From positions 43,094,103-43,158,102 of the forward strand of contig CM075760.1 in NCBI GenBank assembly GCA_037974335.1: a stretch of DNA of 64,000 nt, in the 5' to 3' direction. The position numbers and the translations under genes were made by a program. Numbering within the stretch: position 1 is the first letter of the stretch; each line of letters starts with the position of its first letter. The notes beneath the pieces were generated by a model. It was not told where the DNA came from. It did not search any database and saw only the letters and a list, made by a program, of their open reading frames with translations. The stretch is from Prionace glauca. Lineage: Eukaryota > Chordata > Chondrichthyes > Carcharhiniformes > Carcharhinidae. This document shows, piece after piece, positions 33,428-43,861 of this stretch.

Positions 33428-33466
33428 CACAGAGACTCAGAGCTGGGCTGAACCTGTACAAAAACT
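33428..33466 (+). promoter_or_regulatory. 23-spacer recombination signal of V7
   Basis: Heptamer CACAGAG (33428-33434; one change from consensus, last three positions), 23-bp spacer, nonamer ACAAAAACT (33458-33466). Confidence 0.92.
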
Positions 33467-33753
33467 CTCACGGCCTCACGCAACGTAACGGAGCGTGAGG
33501 CAAACATTGTGATCAGACTGAGTCTGAAATGGAACCTGAAATCGTGGTGATTTCTCAATCTTTTACTGAGAATATTTTTATGAATAACAAATATGTTGCA
33601 AAATTAAAACATCGAGACACTTAAAAGAATGAGCTTGAGAATATTTTTGTAAATTTTAATGTCCCGAAGTGTTTTATGTAATAAACACAGCAGCTATTTT
33701 TGGACTCACAATGATATTATTTTATTCAGTAATATTGTAGTGCTCTGGCTGTG

Positions 33754-34102
33754 TCAGTCATTGTGATTGGTGAACACATACCGAACAGGATGTTTCTCTT
33801 GCTGTTTTTGGAAACAGTGACCATGTGGCACCTCCACCTGAGGGGGAAGACGGTACCCCAGATTTAACAGGTCATCGAGAGGCTGACAGCTCTGACGGTG
33901 CAGCATTTCTAAACACTGCGCTGTCTCCTCGGTAAGTTCCCGGAGTGTTGTTCCGGATAGATTGCCGGATCTCCTGGGGTGGAAAGAATCTCTGAAGGAA
34001 CTGGAGACAGAATTCGGGAAGTCTCGGGGAGTGGTGTCCACTCATTAACCCGATCTGGGCAAAACAAACTGAAATAACGAAAATGAAATTAAAACTAAAC
34101 AT
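33754..34102 (-). other. Unidentified open frames, doubtful coding
   Basis: Two overlapping minus-strand frames cover this stretch. One (34,102-33,872) begins with a signal-peptide-like MFSFNFIFVISVCFAQ and continues PRLPEFCLQFLQRFFPPQEI. The other (34,041-33,754) contains LRELTEETAQCLEMLHRQSC and LNLGYRLPPQ. I recognise no domain. GC content is above the surroundings and both frames lack low-complexity runs, so a small secreted protein exon or a decayed gene piece is possible, but no splice partner is evident. Confidence 0.25.
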
Positions 34103-34254
34103 TATTGGTTCCCGTGGAATCAGGAAGGCAATGAACGCAACCTGTACAAAAGGTATCCGTCGAAAAAAGAGATCGTACTTTTAATGATGTAGCGCCTTTC
34201 ACAGACTCCAGAGGTCAAATGGGACTTGCGAACCTAAGGAATTTCATTTTCAGT

Positions 34255-34395
34255 GTAGAACATAGAACATTACAGCGCAGTACAGGCCCTTCGGCCCTCG
34301 ATGTTGTGCCGGCCAGTGGGACCAATCTAATGACCGTCTAACCTAAACTATTCCAATGTTATCCATATGCCTATAGTTGTGGTGATGTTACAAAC
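34255..34395 (-). mobile_element. Antisense CR1 3' end
   Basis: Begins with GAACATAGAACATTACAGC, the inverted CR1 tail, followed by 'caggcccttcggccctcgatgttgtgcc' and decayed sequence. It is the antisense partner of 23,245-23,426. Confidence 0.7.
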
Positions 34396-34664
34396 TTCAT
34401 CACCGCAGGAGGCAGTAGGAATTCTCAATCAGAAATTCTCATCACTCTGATCCTGGAGTAAAGGGATTGGGGAATTCAAACATGTGCCGGTTACATTGAA
34501 CTTGTCGCAAATTTGAACCAAATACTGGACACCTCTCTCTCTCTTTCTGTCTTTTCACCCATCCTCGCTCTCTTTCTGCTACATTGAGGAGCCATATTGA
34601 CGATCTATATTGTCTTGAACGTCGTACTCAGGCTACCCAATGACATTAGGATACAACGCTCTAT

Positions 34665-34715
34665 AGAGTTCACTCTCTAAGTCTCCTGTTCCAGGAGACT
34701 TAGAGAGTGAACTCT
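34665..34715. repeat. Perfect 24-bp hairpin
   Basis: The left arm 34,665-34,688 (begins AGAGTTCACTC, ends GTCTCCTG), 3-nt loop TTC, and right arm 34,692-34,715 are an exact reverse complement over all 24 bp. No repeat family is recognised. Confidence 0.9.
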
Positions 34716-34965
34716 CCAGGCATCATGCCTTGACGTGGCGCTAGGTGACCACAGATTTCCATTAGATTGCTCATGATTATGCCTGACAAATTACTGTAGT
34801 GGCTTTCATTACCTCCTGCAGTATGAGTGACCAGGAACCTGTTCTGTTCTCACCACCTGTTATTAGGCATACTGGAAGAATTCAGACCCTGATATTCAAC
34901 ACTTGGTGACAAGGAGAACACATTACAAAGCCACGATATTTTAACCTCAGGGTTTTAAACTCCAG

Positions 34966-34990
34966 CCCCCCCCCCCCCCCCCCCCCCCCC
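34966..34990 (+). repeat. Poly-C run
   Basis: 25 consecutive C residues followed by GCCCCCGC. Length is likely unreliable in assembly. Confidence 0.95.
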
Positions 34991-35379
34991 GCCCCCGCAA
35001 TCTAACCAGAACTGGTTCATCCGAGGAAGCGAGATTAAAATTAAACCTGGATTGGGGATAATAAAGAGACAACAACTCGCGTGTGGCCTATAGAACAGGA
35101 CTCAGTCCATCCATCCTCCTCTGGAGAAAAGCCCCTTGTCCAAGGATTCCCAGTCCCATTACATTCTTCAAAATTCAAATTCCTGGGGAGAAGAGAAAAT
35201 CATTCATTAAAATACCAGAAAATGTTTAAATTAAAGAGCACGAGAACCCAGGATTCCCCCTTCTCAGTTACACTGTCTCTCAGTAAAATCTCAATATTAA
35301 TTCATGGGGAAAAGAGAGAGAAATATATTAAAATACCAGAAAATGTTTAAATTATCTCTTTCTGTCTCTTTATTTAGGA

Positions 35380-35470
35380 CTTCTGTCTCTCTCTCTCTCT
35401 CTCTCTCAGTAATTTCATTGCAGTGTTAATGTTAGCCTTGTGACAGCAATAAATACATTTTAAAACTTTA
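35380..35470 (+). repeat. CT microsatellite and SINE tail
   Basis: CT repeats (about 35,389-35,408) followed by 'cagtaatttcattgcagtgttaatgttagccttgtgacagcaataaatac', the 3' end of the SINE at 26,440. No SINE head is seen upstream. The same tail recurs at 37,530-37,585. Confidence 0.7.
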
Positions 35471-35806
35471 AACTTTAAACTCTATCTGTGACTCTGTGTG
35501 AATTCAGAGCCCAGGTCAGTGCCAGATTGAGAGGGGGGGTCAGTATTGAGCAGAATGCACAGACAGTTTGATAGAAAGTTTGAAGAAACTACAGGGAGTG
35601 TTTGGAAACATGTTGGGGGTTGTGGAAAGGTCAGTGTGTAACAAGCTGAGGGAAGGGGTTTCCAGTTCACATCTTGCTGCTGTCTGGGGCAATGGGAGTT
35701 GCCTTTGCATTTCCAGGGAGCTGTGAACCCTCAGGGCTTTCTGCCTGTCTCTGTTTGAACAGTTTAATATGTTTAAACACTCAGACCTCTGGCCCTTGTT
35801 GGGAAT

Positions 35807-35951
35807 GATGTGGGTATGCCGGCGTTGGACTGGCGTAAACACAGTTTTTTAATTCACCTGACGAAGAGGGTAACCTCGAAAGCTTGCTTGCTTGTGAGAA
35901 TATTATCAAATAAATCGGTTGGACTAAAACCTGGTGTTGTCAGACTTTTTA
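35807..35951 (+). mobile_element. 145-bp retroposon with target-site duplication and hammerhead motif
   Basis: The unit runs from GATGTGGGTATGCCGGCG to CAGACTTTTTAC. It is flanked by the 13-bp direct repeat CCTTGTTGGGAAT (35,794-35,806 and 35,952-35,964), a target-site duplication. Its 3' half shares the hammerhead and the end block 'ggttggactaaaacctggtgttgt' with the Penelope-like 3' end at 30.9 kb. An internally shorter copy, inverted, with a 14-bp duplication is at 53,852-53,931. It looks like a short non-autonomous element, perhaps moved by Penelope-type machinery. Confidence 0.75.
35853..35898 (+). ncRNA. Type-I hammerhead ribozyme motif, copy 2
   Basis: Stem I TTCAC (35853-35857) with GTGAG (35894-35898). 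Core CTGACGA (35858-35864). Stem II GAGG (35866-35869) with CCTC (35874-35877), closed by a GTAA tetraloop. Core GAAA (35878-35881), then three GCTT units (35882-35893) that can form a short stem III. Both stems I and II differ in sequence from copy 1 at 30.9 kb but keep pairing, which is compensatory change expected of a real fold. Confidence 0.65.
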
Positions 35952-36017
35952 CCTTGTTGGGAATATCAGAATATCTCACTGCCCAGCCCCCCAGTACACA
36001 CACCCCCCACAAACCCC

Positions 36018-36990
36018 CCACCCTGTGTGTGTGTGTTGTCCCAAGTCTGGAGAATTCCCCACAGTCCCCTGAAAGTTTTTAACCTCCCTCTGAGAAACCC
36101 CCCCCCCTTTTTAAAACAAAATCCCTGTGGTGCACAGCAAGATCCCACAGGACACAGTCAGCTGTGTGGAGTGTTTTTTACTTTGGGAAATGTTTATACA
36201 GAGAGAGAGAGAGTGAGGCAGAGAGAGGCTGAGATAGAAATTAAACTGACAACAATTCACACTGGGGTTTTCTGTCACATTTTAGTGAGAGATGAAATAT
36301 AGATGGGAATGTGTGGGGAGAGAGGAGGGGGTGCAGGGATTGGGAAGAACACTGGAGAGACAGAGACAGGGAAATTCTATAGCCCCCCCCCCAAACCAAA
36401 TAGAAATTCCTGGGAAAAGAGAGAAAAGAATCTGGAGTCAGACAGCACAGAAACAGGCCCTTCGGCCCACCAGCTCAGTGCTGGCCCATCAAATCCCAAT
36501 CTATACTCCTCCCATTCCCCAGCACTTGCTCCGTAGCCTACGATGCCTCGGAGATTAAAGTGCTCGAATTTACCCAACCCCCTTTCCAGCTTTTACCTTG
36601 AACCCCACTCTGCGGTCCCTGAGCCAGATCTCGTTTCAAAATAAAATGTGTGGTCGCTGTCGCAGTGCGGGGCAAAGGTCAGAGGCCCAGTGTGTGCACA
36701 GCAAGATCCCACAGCAGCAGCAATGTGAACCTGAATCAGATAGGACACAGTCACCCCACGCTCTCACCTGCTGTGAGCCCCCTTTCCCACTCCCCACCCT
36801 GTGTGTCTGCGTTGTCCCAAATCTCCAGAAAAGCTGGAACTACTCCTTAAAACACAGCAAACCCTTTTTTAAAACAAAATCCCTGTGGTGCACAGGAAGA
36901 TCCCACAAGGTGCAGTCAGCTGTGCTGAGTTTTTTAATTTGGGAAATGTTTACACAGAGGGAGAGAGAGGCTGAGACAGTGAAATCCGCC
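36018..36990 (+). repeat. Direct repeat about 780 bp apart
   Basis: 36,018-36,240 and 36,796-36,990 share 'caccctgtgtgt', 'gttgtcccaa', 'aaaacaaaatccctgtggtgcacag', 'aagatcccaca', 'tttgggaaatgttta', and 'cagag...gagagaggctgaga'. It is a partial tandem duplication of an unclassified sequence. The region 35,080-37,560 otherwise shows no convincing gene despite long open frames, which follow from its skewed base composition. Confidence 0.7.
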
Positions 36991-37159
36991 CCCCCCCCAA
37001 TCCCCCAAGACCATCACAATTCAACTGGAGCCCCTGTCCCTCACTGAGGCCCCCCTCCCTCTAACAGTCTGTGTCTCTCCCCCTGCATCTAACCCACACC
37101 TCCAGCTGTTTCCATCCCTCCCTCTTACCCTCCCTCCCTGTCTCTGTCTCCCATCTACT

Positions 37160-37330
37160 ACAGAAGAGACAGAGAGAGAGAGAAACAGACTGGGAGAGAG
37201 AGAGAGACAGAAAAACAGACAAGAGAGACAAGGAGAGAGAGAAACAGAAAGACAGAGTGACAGGGAGAGGGAGAGACAGGAGAGAAAGGGAGAGGAACAG
37301 AGACAGGGAGAGAGAGAGAGAGATTTGATA
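37160..37330 (+). repeat. GA-rich simple repeat
   Basis: Interrupted GAGA/GACAGAGA tract; a TCTCTC tract follows at about 37,490-37,530. Open frames crossing it are low-complexity artefacts. Confidence 0.9.
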
Positions 37331-37584
37331 TTGAATTGTGTGCGGTCACATTATTGAGTGTCCTGTCATTTGGTGATTGTTTTATACAGAGAGGCAGAGA
37401 GAGAGGTGAAGACAGTGACATTCTCTCCCTGGCACCCCGGCAAGCTCAAAGACACTGCAGACACAAACTGCTTTGGTAAGTTTCCCAACATCTCCGTCTC
37501 TCTCTCTGTCTCTGTGTGTCTCTATCTCTCTCCCAGTAACTTTATTGCAGTGTTAATGTGAGCCTTACATGTGACACTAATGAG

Positions 37585-37960
37585 CAGCGGCCGGGCCGGA
37601 GTGGGCAAGAGGTGACACTGGGTGGTGTAGTGCCTGGGAGTGTTTCAGCGACCCCTGGTGGCCAGGAAGGGAAATAGCAGCAGGACTGTCTCTGCCCAAA
37701 GGCTTCCCCAGTTCAGCTGCTCAGAGACACTGGGAACTTCTTCAACTGGAAACTTCAGCTTCTCACATTCACCCCCTGTGTTCAGTCAATGTTTAATAGA
37801 CAAGCTCTGTAGTGAAATCAGAAACAACTTGTTCACATCAAAGGGGATGGGAATCTGAACCATTCTGCTCAAAAAGCTCTGCTTGCCTTGAAATTTCAAT
37901 GGAAATGTTCAAGATGAGAATTTATAGATGGAACTCATGTTGCCTGTGGAACGCTCATCA
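37585..37960. repeat. Second arm of distant inverted repeat
   Basis: Reverse complement of 25,109-25,490. The plus-strand order here is 'gagcagcggccgggccgg', 'gggcaagaggtgacactgggt', 'cagcgacccctggtggccaggaaggg', 'ttcaactggaaacttcagc', ending near 'cctgtggaacgc'. The GC-rich promoter-like block present beyond the other arm is not found next to this one. Confidence 0.75.
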
Positions 37961-39622
37961 TGCCAGAATAAGATCAGTACCGATATCTCACAGGGTTGTC
38001 TGACTGGAGAGATGTCAGAGATGGAGGGATTAAATATAGAGCTACAGGGGCTGAAGCTCAGTTTGGTTAGAAATTGGCAGTACAAAGAACAAAGAAAGTT
38101 ACAGCCCTGGAACCTTTTACTATTGTTTGTCAGCATCAGGTAAACCAGGAGTTATGGAGAAAAACAGGCATCTACCATTTCAGCCGTTTCATTCTGACCG
38201 GAAACATGAAATTCATCTCGGAGTTAAAGCATTGAGCTGACCATTTTCTGCTGACTGCTGAATGGCCTCTCCTGCGCTGTAACCTTTTCTCTGCGTTCTA
38301 TCAAGGAAATCTGATTCAAGTTAAAACAGAAGCCGTTTCACATAATTTCTGAGTCACTTCAGTTACGATTTCACCAGATTTTTAACTCTATGCATCACAC
38401 TCATCGTTTTTTATTTTCCTCCTCTTCCCTTTCCATTGGTTCTGAATTTTCTGTGCTTGTTATTCTTGTTGTAAGTCTCAGCTGCGTCTTCCTCTCATTC
38501 CGATTTTGCATGTTAACTTCTCTTTTACGACTCTATTTCCAATTCTCTTCATTTTAACCTGTTTTAATTTTCTGTTTCTGGATATGTTTTGGTCTATTTT
38601 CCCCTACCCGTGGACTTTGCTACCACGGTTATTGAAACCTCGATATTCCAGACCCTACCCCAGTTATAATTGCATTGGACCATGTCTATATTCCTGTTAG
38701 CTGACACGTTAATTACGGCATTAACCCTGACTATTTGTTATTGCATGCAACGCTATTTGAATTGCTACTGCGTTAACCATGTCTCATTTTGCATCAAACT
38801 ATGACTGACACTGTTCAAATTATGGTCTGTTCTGTCACAGCTATTCCCGCTTCAGTGTATTTATTTTATATATATATATTGCATGGACAGTGTCTCTGTT
38901 CCCAGTGCACTTTGTGATAATATTTCTAATCCAGGTTTCAGAACTTTTTTCATCTGATGGTGTTTGTGTTTATTTTACACGGGGCCATTTGACAAATGTG
39001 AGGACATCAGAGACTCCGAACGCGAGTATTTGGAGACCTTCACTGCCTTTGTAGCTCAGCTGGACAAAGGAAGCATTGCACAGTTTCCATATGGCCCAGA
39101 ATTTAAATGGAACTATCTCCAGCTGCAGAGACCCCTTCCCTCCATGTGAGCTGGTCGTGATTTGTAATAGTTCACTGAAATACTTTGGGAGCATTATACA
39201 CTGATGAATAAACCAAATGCAAGAGCTGATCTGCCACCAGAAAACAGTCAACAGTTGGTAGTGTGTCAGAGATTGGAAGTGGCAATATTTGGTTAAATAT
39301 CGGACGACAGTTCAGTGTCTACCGCCATCCATTCCACTTGGAGGGGACACAAAGCCATGGTTTTGTGGAGATAGGCAAAACACAAAATCTGTTGTCCTCA
39401 ATCGGCCCAAATGCAAAATGTAATTATCCACGCTGCCGTTCTGGCAAGTGGAACACATGAAATGGTGAGTTAATCTGTTTGTTTACTGAAGTGTGACGAA
39501 GGAGCAAGTTGTTACCTAATTGTCCCTCCAGAGACTCTCATTCAGAATAAATGAGGGCCTCTTTGAATGTGTCGCAGAGAATAGTTTTAAGCTTCTGAAA
39601 ACCCTTTAGTTCCTGAGAGGCG
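37961..39622. other. No gene seen
   Basis: About 1.65 kb of AT-rich DNA before the receptor gene. It has no identifiable exon; a short TA microsatellite lies at about 38,866-38,880. Confidence 0.45.
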
Positions 39623-42417
39623 ATGCATGGGCCAGCGAAGGGTCTCTTCTATGCCATTTACTATCCTATTCTTGCTGCTATTGGTGTCCCTGGTAAGAGA
39701 CAAATCTCAAAAAAAAGTTATTTACATTGTTTCGTTTCTAAAAAAAACCCAATAATTTGGGTATCTTCTCTTTCTGGAACGGGCTAATTATTCTATTTAG
39801 CACTAATGAGTTTAAGGGACTCCAACGGGGTACTGACCTTTGTATATAGGTGCCTTATTTGATATTATACCGTATAATGGTAAATTCTATGCTTTACATG
39901 ATTGAGTCATAGAACATTCCAAGATATTAATCAACTTAATATGCTTCACAAAGGTAGAAATACATTTAACTGGGTAGCCTAATTTGAACTATAATTGATG
40001 ACTTTGCATCTGTTATATTGTTTAACTCTGAGTTTCATTAAAGGTAGCAAAATTCGCTGGTGTTCTGAATGCAATTTTGGAACAATACCGCGTAACAGAG
40101 AAGTACAATGTATTTTCATGCCGTGATTTATTGGTGAATTAACTATTACATTGCATTCTTTGAATTAGATGAAATCCGATATTAAAGAAAAATCATATCG
40201 TGATCACAAGAATTTGCAGTGCGGCAGCTGCAATGACTGAATAGTTACAACACCATGATTGGTATTGTATACAATTGGTATACAATTGTATACAATTGGT
40301 ATACAATACTGGGCAGCCCCCAGTATTAATGTAGTCATAGGATTTAATTAAGGAAAGGTTTCAATCGGATGAATGGACACTCAAGAGTTTAAATCTGTGA
40401 TGCACGTTTTACTTGTGCTGATAAATTTCTACATTTGATTTCTCGTTTGGATATTTTTATGGGTGTCTGTGGCAAGGTCAACATTTCGAACCGAAGAATC
40501 AGAAGGAGGCCATTCGGCCCATCGAGTCTCCACCGACTATAATCCCACCCAGCCCTATCCCCTTAATCCCTCGTAATTACATTGCTAGTACCCCTGACAC
40601 AAAGGGACAATTTAGCATGGCCAATTAACCTAACACTCACATCTTTGGACTGTGGGAGGAAATAGGACTGCCCAGGGGAAACCCATGCAGAAACGGGGAG
40701 AACATATAAACTCCACACAGTGTCTCGCAATTTAACCCGGGTTCCTGTCACTGTGAGGAAGAAGTGATAACCACTGTGCCACCATGCCTCCCATTATTAC
40801 TCATCTCTGATTGCCAGTGGAAAAGGTAAAGCTGCTCTTGTTTCTCTAGCCACTGCAGTACTTATGGGGGGAGCTTTCACAAAGACATTTAAAACCGAAG
40901 GACATAAGTAGATATTTCATACAAAATTTGATCAAAGAGTTAGGTTACAATGGAAGTCCTAAAGAGAGGTGGCGAGAAACAACCGTTGAGAGCGGAAGTT
41001 CCAGATATTAGGGCCTCGGCAGCTAAAGATGAAACTATGGTGGGATAAATATCAGGGACACCCAAGGGGACAGAGTTGGAGGTAAGCTGCAGGAAGCTAC
41101 AAGGACCTGGGATGAAAATACTATGAAGGCATTGACAGATGAGGATGAGATTATTAAAAACGAGACACTGCTGTACTGGGAATCAGTAAAGATCAGCGAG
41201 CATAGACTTGATTAATGTACTGGACCTGTTATGAACAACGGCATCAGTGGTAATTATTCCGAATGAGCTGAAGTTGGGTAACTAACCACGAGCTGACCAG
41301 GATACACAGTTTGTGGCGAGCTCAGATTGCAATGTTTTCTACAAATACACATGTTTAGTTCAGCTTTGGATATTGAACGAACACCAACTGCGGGAGTCTG
41401 AGGCAAAGGGTGAGATCAGGATCGATTTGGTAATTGATTGGATGAGTCAGTAACTGGTGTTTAGATTCCGCTCTGTAACGTTTCACTATTTTTTTACCTC
41501 TCACAGCCAACTTGTTGGCGATTGTAATCTTATGCCGAGGACGGTGTGGACTCTCCCGGTGCATCACCTACTACCTGGTGGCGATTGCGGTGAGTGATTT
41601 CCTGGTCATCATTTCTGCCGTCATCCTCAATCGGATCGGTCGCATCTACTTTTCTAACAGTGTCCTATCCACCACCCCCACCTGTAGAGCCAGCGCCTTG
41701 CTGGCCTTTGCCACTCGGGATGGTTCAGTTTGGTTGACTGTGGCTTTCACCATCGACCGTTTCGTGGCCATCTGCTGTCAGAGCCTGAAGACCAGATACT
41801 GCACCGAGAAAACAGCATTGTGGGTTATAGGAATAGTCTGTGCCCTCAGCTGTATGGAAAACTTCCCTTACTACTTTGTCTACCAGCCTTTATACATCCT
41901 GGATGGGGTGCCCTGGTTCTGCGATATGAAGGTTGCCTTCTACACATCGTCAGCCTGGCTGGCCTATGACTGGCTGGACAAAATCTTAACCCCACTTCTT
42001 CCATTCCTCCTGATCCTGCTACTCAACACCCTGACTGTGAGACACATCTTAGGGGCCAGTAGAGCCCGCAGGAGACTCCGAGGCACCGAGAACCAGGGAG
42101 ATCCGGAGATGGAAAACCGCAGGAGGTCCATTGTCCTGCTCTTCGCCATCTCGATCAGTTTTCTTCTCCTATGGGCTACCTACGTCGGACATTTCCTCTA
42201 TGCACGGCTCGCAGGTGCGGGTTACCTCACCAGCCTGAATTTCAATAGCCCTGACTATATCCTTCAAGAGGCAACCAACATGTTCCAGTCTCTCAGTTCC
42301 TGCAACAATGTCTTTATCTATGCGGTGGCCCAGAACAAGTTCAGAGAGGAGCTGAAGAAATTACTAATTTGTCCCTTCACCACGCTCGCTGGTGGATTTC
42401 AACAGTGGAAAAAGTAG
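39623..42417 (+). CDS. GPR139-like G-protein-coupled receptor, intact
   Basis: Two exons: 39,623-39,692 (MHGPAKGLFYAIYYPILAAI, ending GVP and a GTAAGA donor) and 41,507-42,417 (TCACAG acceptor), joined in phase 1 as GVPANLLAIVIL to give 326 residues. The ATG is the first in frame; a TGA lies nine bases upstream. The membrane segments are seen in order: TM1; TM2 YYLVAIAVSDFLVI; TM3 with DRF in place of DRY; TM4 from LWVIGIVCALSC; TM5 LTPLLPFLLILLLNTLTVRHI; TM6 SIVLLFAISISFLLLW without the usual CWxP; TM7 ending NNVFIY. The basic third loop SRARRRLRG is shared with the copy at 44.1 kb. It is a plasma-membrane receptor with ligand unknown. The 1.8-kb intron is filled with repeats. Confidence 0.9.
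40266..40308. repeat. Short palindromic tandem repeat
   Basis: About four units of GTATACAATTG with alternating G insertions, giving a nearly self-complementary 43-bp block inside the receptor intron. Confidence 0.8.
40495..40795 (-). repeat. Inverted tRNA-derived SINE in receptor intron
   Basis: Runs from 'cagaaggaggccattcggcccatcgagtctccaccgac' through 'catctttggactgtgggagg' to the inverted tRNA-like head 'tttaacccgggttcctgtcactgtgagg...accactgtgccaccatgcc'. Confidence 0.85.
40870..41330 (+). repeat. Unclassified interspersed repeat
   Basis: The wording ('caaagagttaggttacaatggaagtcc', 'agttccagatattagggcctcggcagc', 'agtaaagatcagcgagcatag') resembles a repeat I have seen in elasmobranch sequence. 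No coding content is recognised. Confidence 0.4.
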
Positions 42418-42529
42418 CAATTATTTCGCAGGACCATCAGAGTGGGCCAGTGTGTAGCTGCCTCTGTTTCTCTGACTCTCTTGATCTGTTTGTCAGTCTC
42501 TGTCTCGCTTGTTTGTTTCTCTCTTTATC

Positions 42530-42610
42530 TTTCTCGCTCTGTCTCTCTCTCTCTCTCTCCCACACACACTCACACTCACGCACTCACACACACACACACA
42601 TACATACGCA
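42530..42610 (+). repeat. CT and CA microsatellite
   Basis: TCTC run to about 42,562 then CACACA/CACTCA to about 42,608, just after the receptor stop codon and thus in its likely 3' untranslated region. Confidence 0.9.
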
Positions 42611-42884
42611 CATTCAGGAATTTGGAAGTCCCACGTTCAACATCCTACCCTTAATGTATTTAGGGTATCTCCTGTTGCACAAAGTGTTCCGTGTTGTCAA
42701 TAGTCGGTGAGTCCTGAACTCAGGCGTGTCCAAATACTGGATGAGATGCGAAGCCACGTTCTGTATTTGCCCTCTCAAATGTGATGTCGTAATATTAAAA
42801 CCCGATGGATGACAATGGAAGTTGTAAAATTTGTTAACAGGAGATAACAAAATAAACTGTAGATCGAGGCATTTAAAAATTGAT

Positions 42885-43065
42885 CCTTGAGTATAGTGAA
42901 AATGGAAGGGAACTTAAACGTGGAATCAGAAGGGCTAAAAGGGGCCATGAAATGTATTTAGCAAATAGGAACAAGAGGAATTCCAACTTTTTTTATGCAT
43001 GCAAGATGAGCAAAGGGATAGCAAGAACAGATTAGTTGCACGGGGGAGCAATAATAGTTGGGTAG
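42885..43065 (+). mobile_element. CR1-type LINE fragment
   Basis: Encodes a block like GTKRGIRRAKRGHEMYLANR and NSNFFYACKMSKG in pieces. The same block (RRAKRGHENYLAA) occurs at 49,380-49,420, between the endonuclease and RT parts of the LINE. Confidence 0.6.
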
Positions 43066-43069
43066 TATT

Positions 43070-43400
43070 ATTGCTAGACTATTAATCCAGAAACTCAGCC
43101 AATGTACTGGGACCATATTCTTGGATCGCGCTACAATAGATGGCGGAATTTGAATTCATAAACAAAAAATCTGGAATTAAAAAAATTACCGATGATCTTG
43201 AAAACATTGTCGTTTGTCAAGAAAACCCAATTTGATCACTGATGTCCTTTAGGGGAGGAAATCTGCCTTCTTTACCTAGTCTTGCCTGCATGTGATTCAG
43301 GAGCCATGACAATGTGATTGACATTCAGTTGCCCTCTGTCAAGGGTAATTAGGAACTGATTCATGCCATGACTAACTTTTTGATACATTTCATAATATTG
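43070..43400 (+). repeat. Second SINE family
   Basis: Order 'ctattaatccagaaactcagccaatg', 'ggcggaatttgaattcataaa', 'aatctggaat', 'tgatgtcctttaggggaggaaatctgcc', 'gcatgtgattcagg', 'caatgtgattgacattcagttgccctctg'. Further copies at 45,985-46,235, 48,108-48,260 and 56,165-56,430. Confidence 0.75.
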
Positions 43401-43861
43401 AATTTTGGTGTCACCAGACGAGAGTCATTAGTCAGCCTGCTTGGCTTTTCCTTTGGTACTGACCTTTGTTTGAGTTTTTACCTGGTGCCATACATTGGCA
43501 ACCTTCCTGCCGAGAGAGGACTCATGGAGATGTAAATACAACAGAGATTCTGTGCTGTCAAGGCATCTGGTTCTCCCTCTGCCAACTATTAGTATTGTCC
43601 AGAGGAAAGGGTCAAACAAGCACTATTTGGCACCAGCTCTGTTGTGGGAGTTGTCAGTGAGCTGTCTGAGAGACAACAGATGAACACCTACAGGACTCCA
43701 CTCCAGATCTTCTGTTAGGGTTTCCTGCCTCATCCTGCTTACCCTCCAAATCCTTCACAGGTAGAGGGCTATTTACCTGTAGCTGAGTGAGGGACAATGT
43801 TGAGGACTCCCCAGAAAGCTCTCTCCCAAAGGTTAACCTTTGTGTCGCTACCTAGGAGCAC

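Noticed and set aside
36592-37330. Frames of 85-150 codons in GC- and GA-rich sequence
   Set aside because: No splice context or known domain; base skew and simple repeats explain the lack of stops, and the region is a diverged direct duplicate.
40266-40308. Perfect palindrome in the receptor intron
   Set aside because: On checking, the arms are offset by one base because of alternating G insertions; it is a short tandem repeat, only approximately palindromic.
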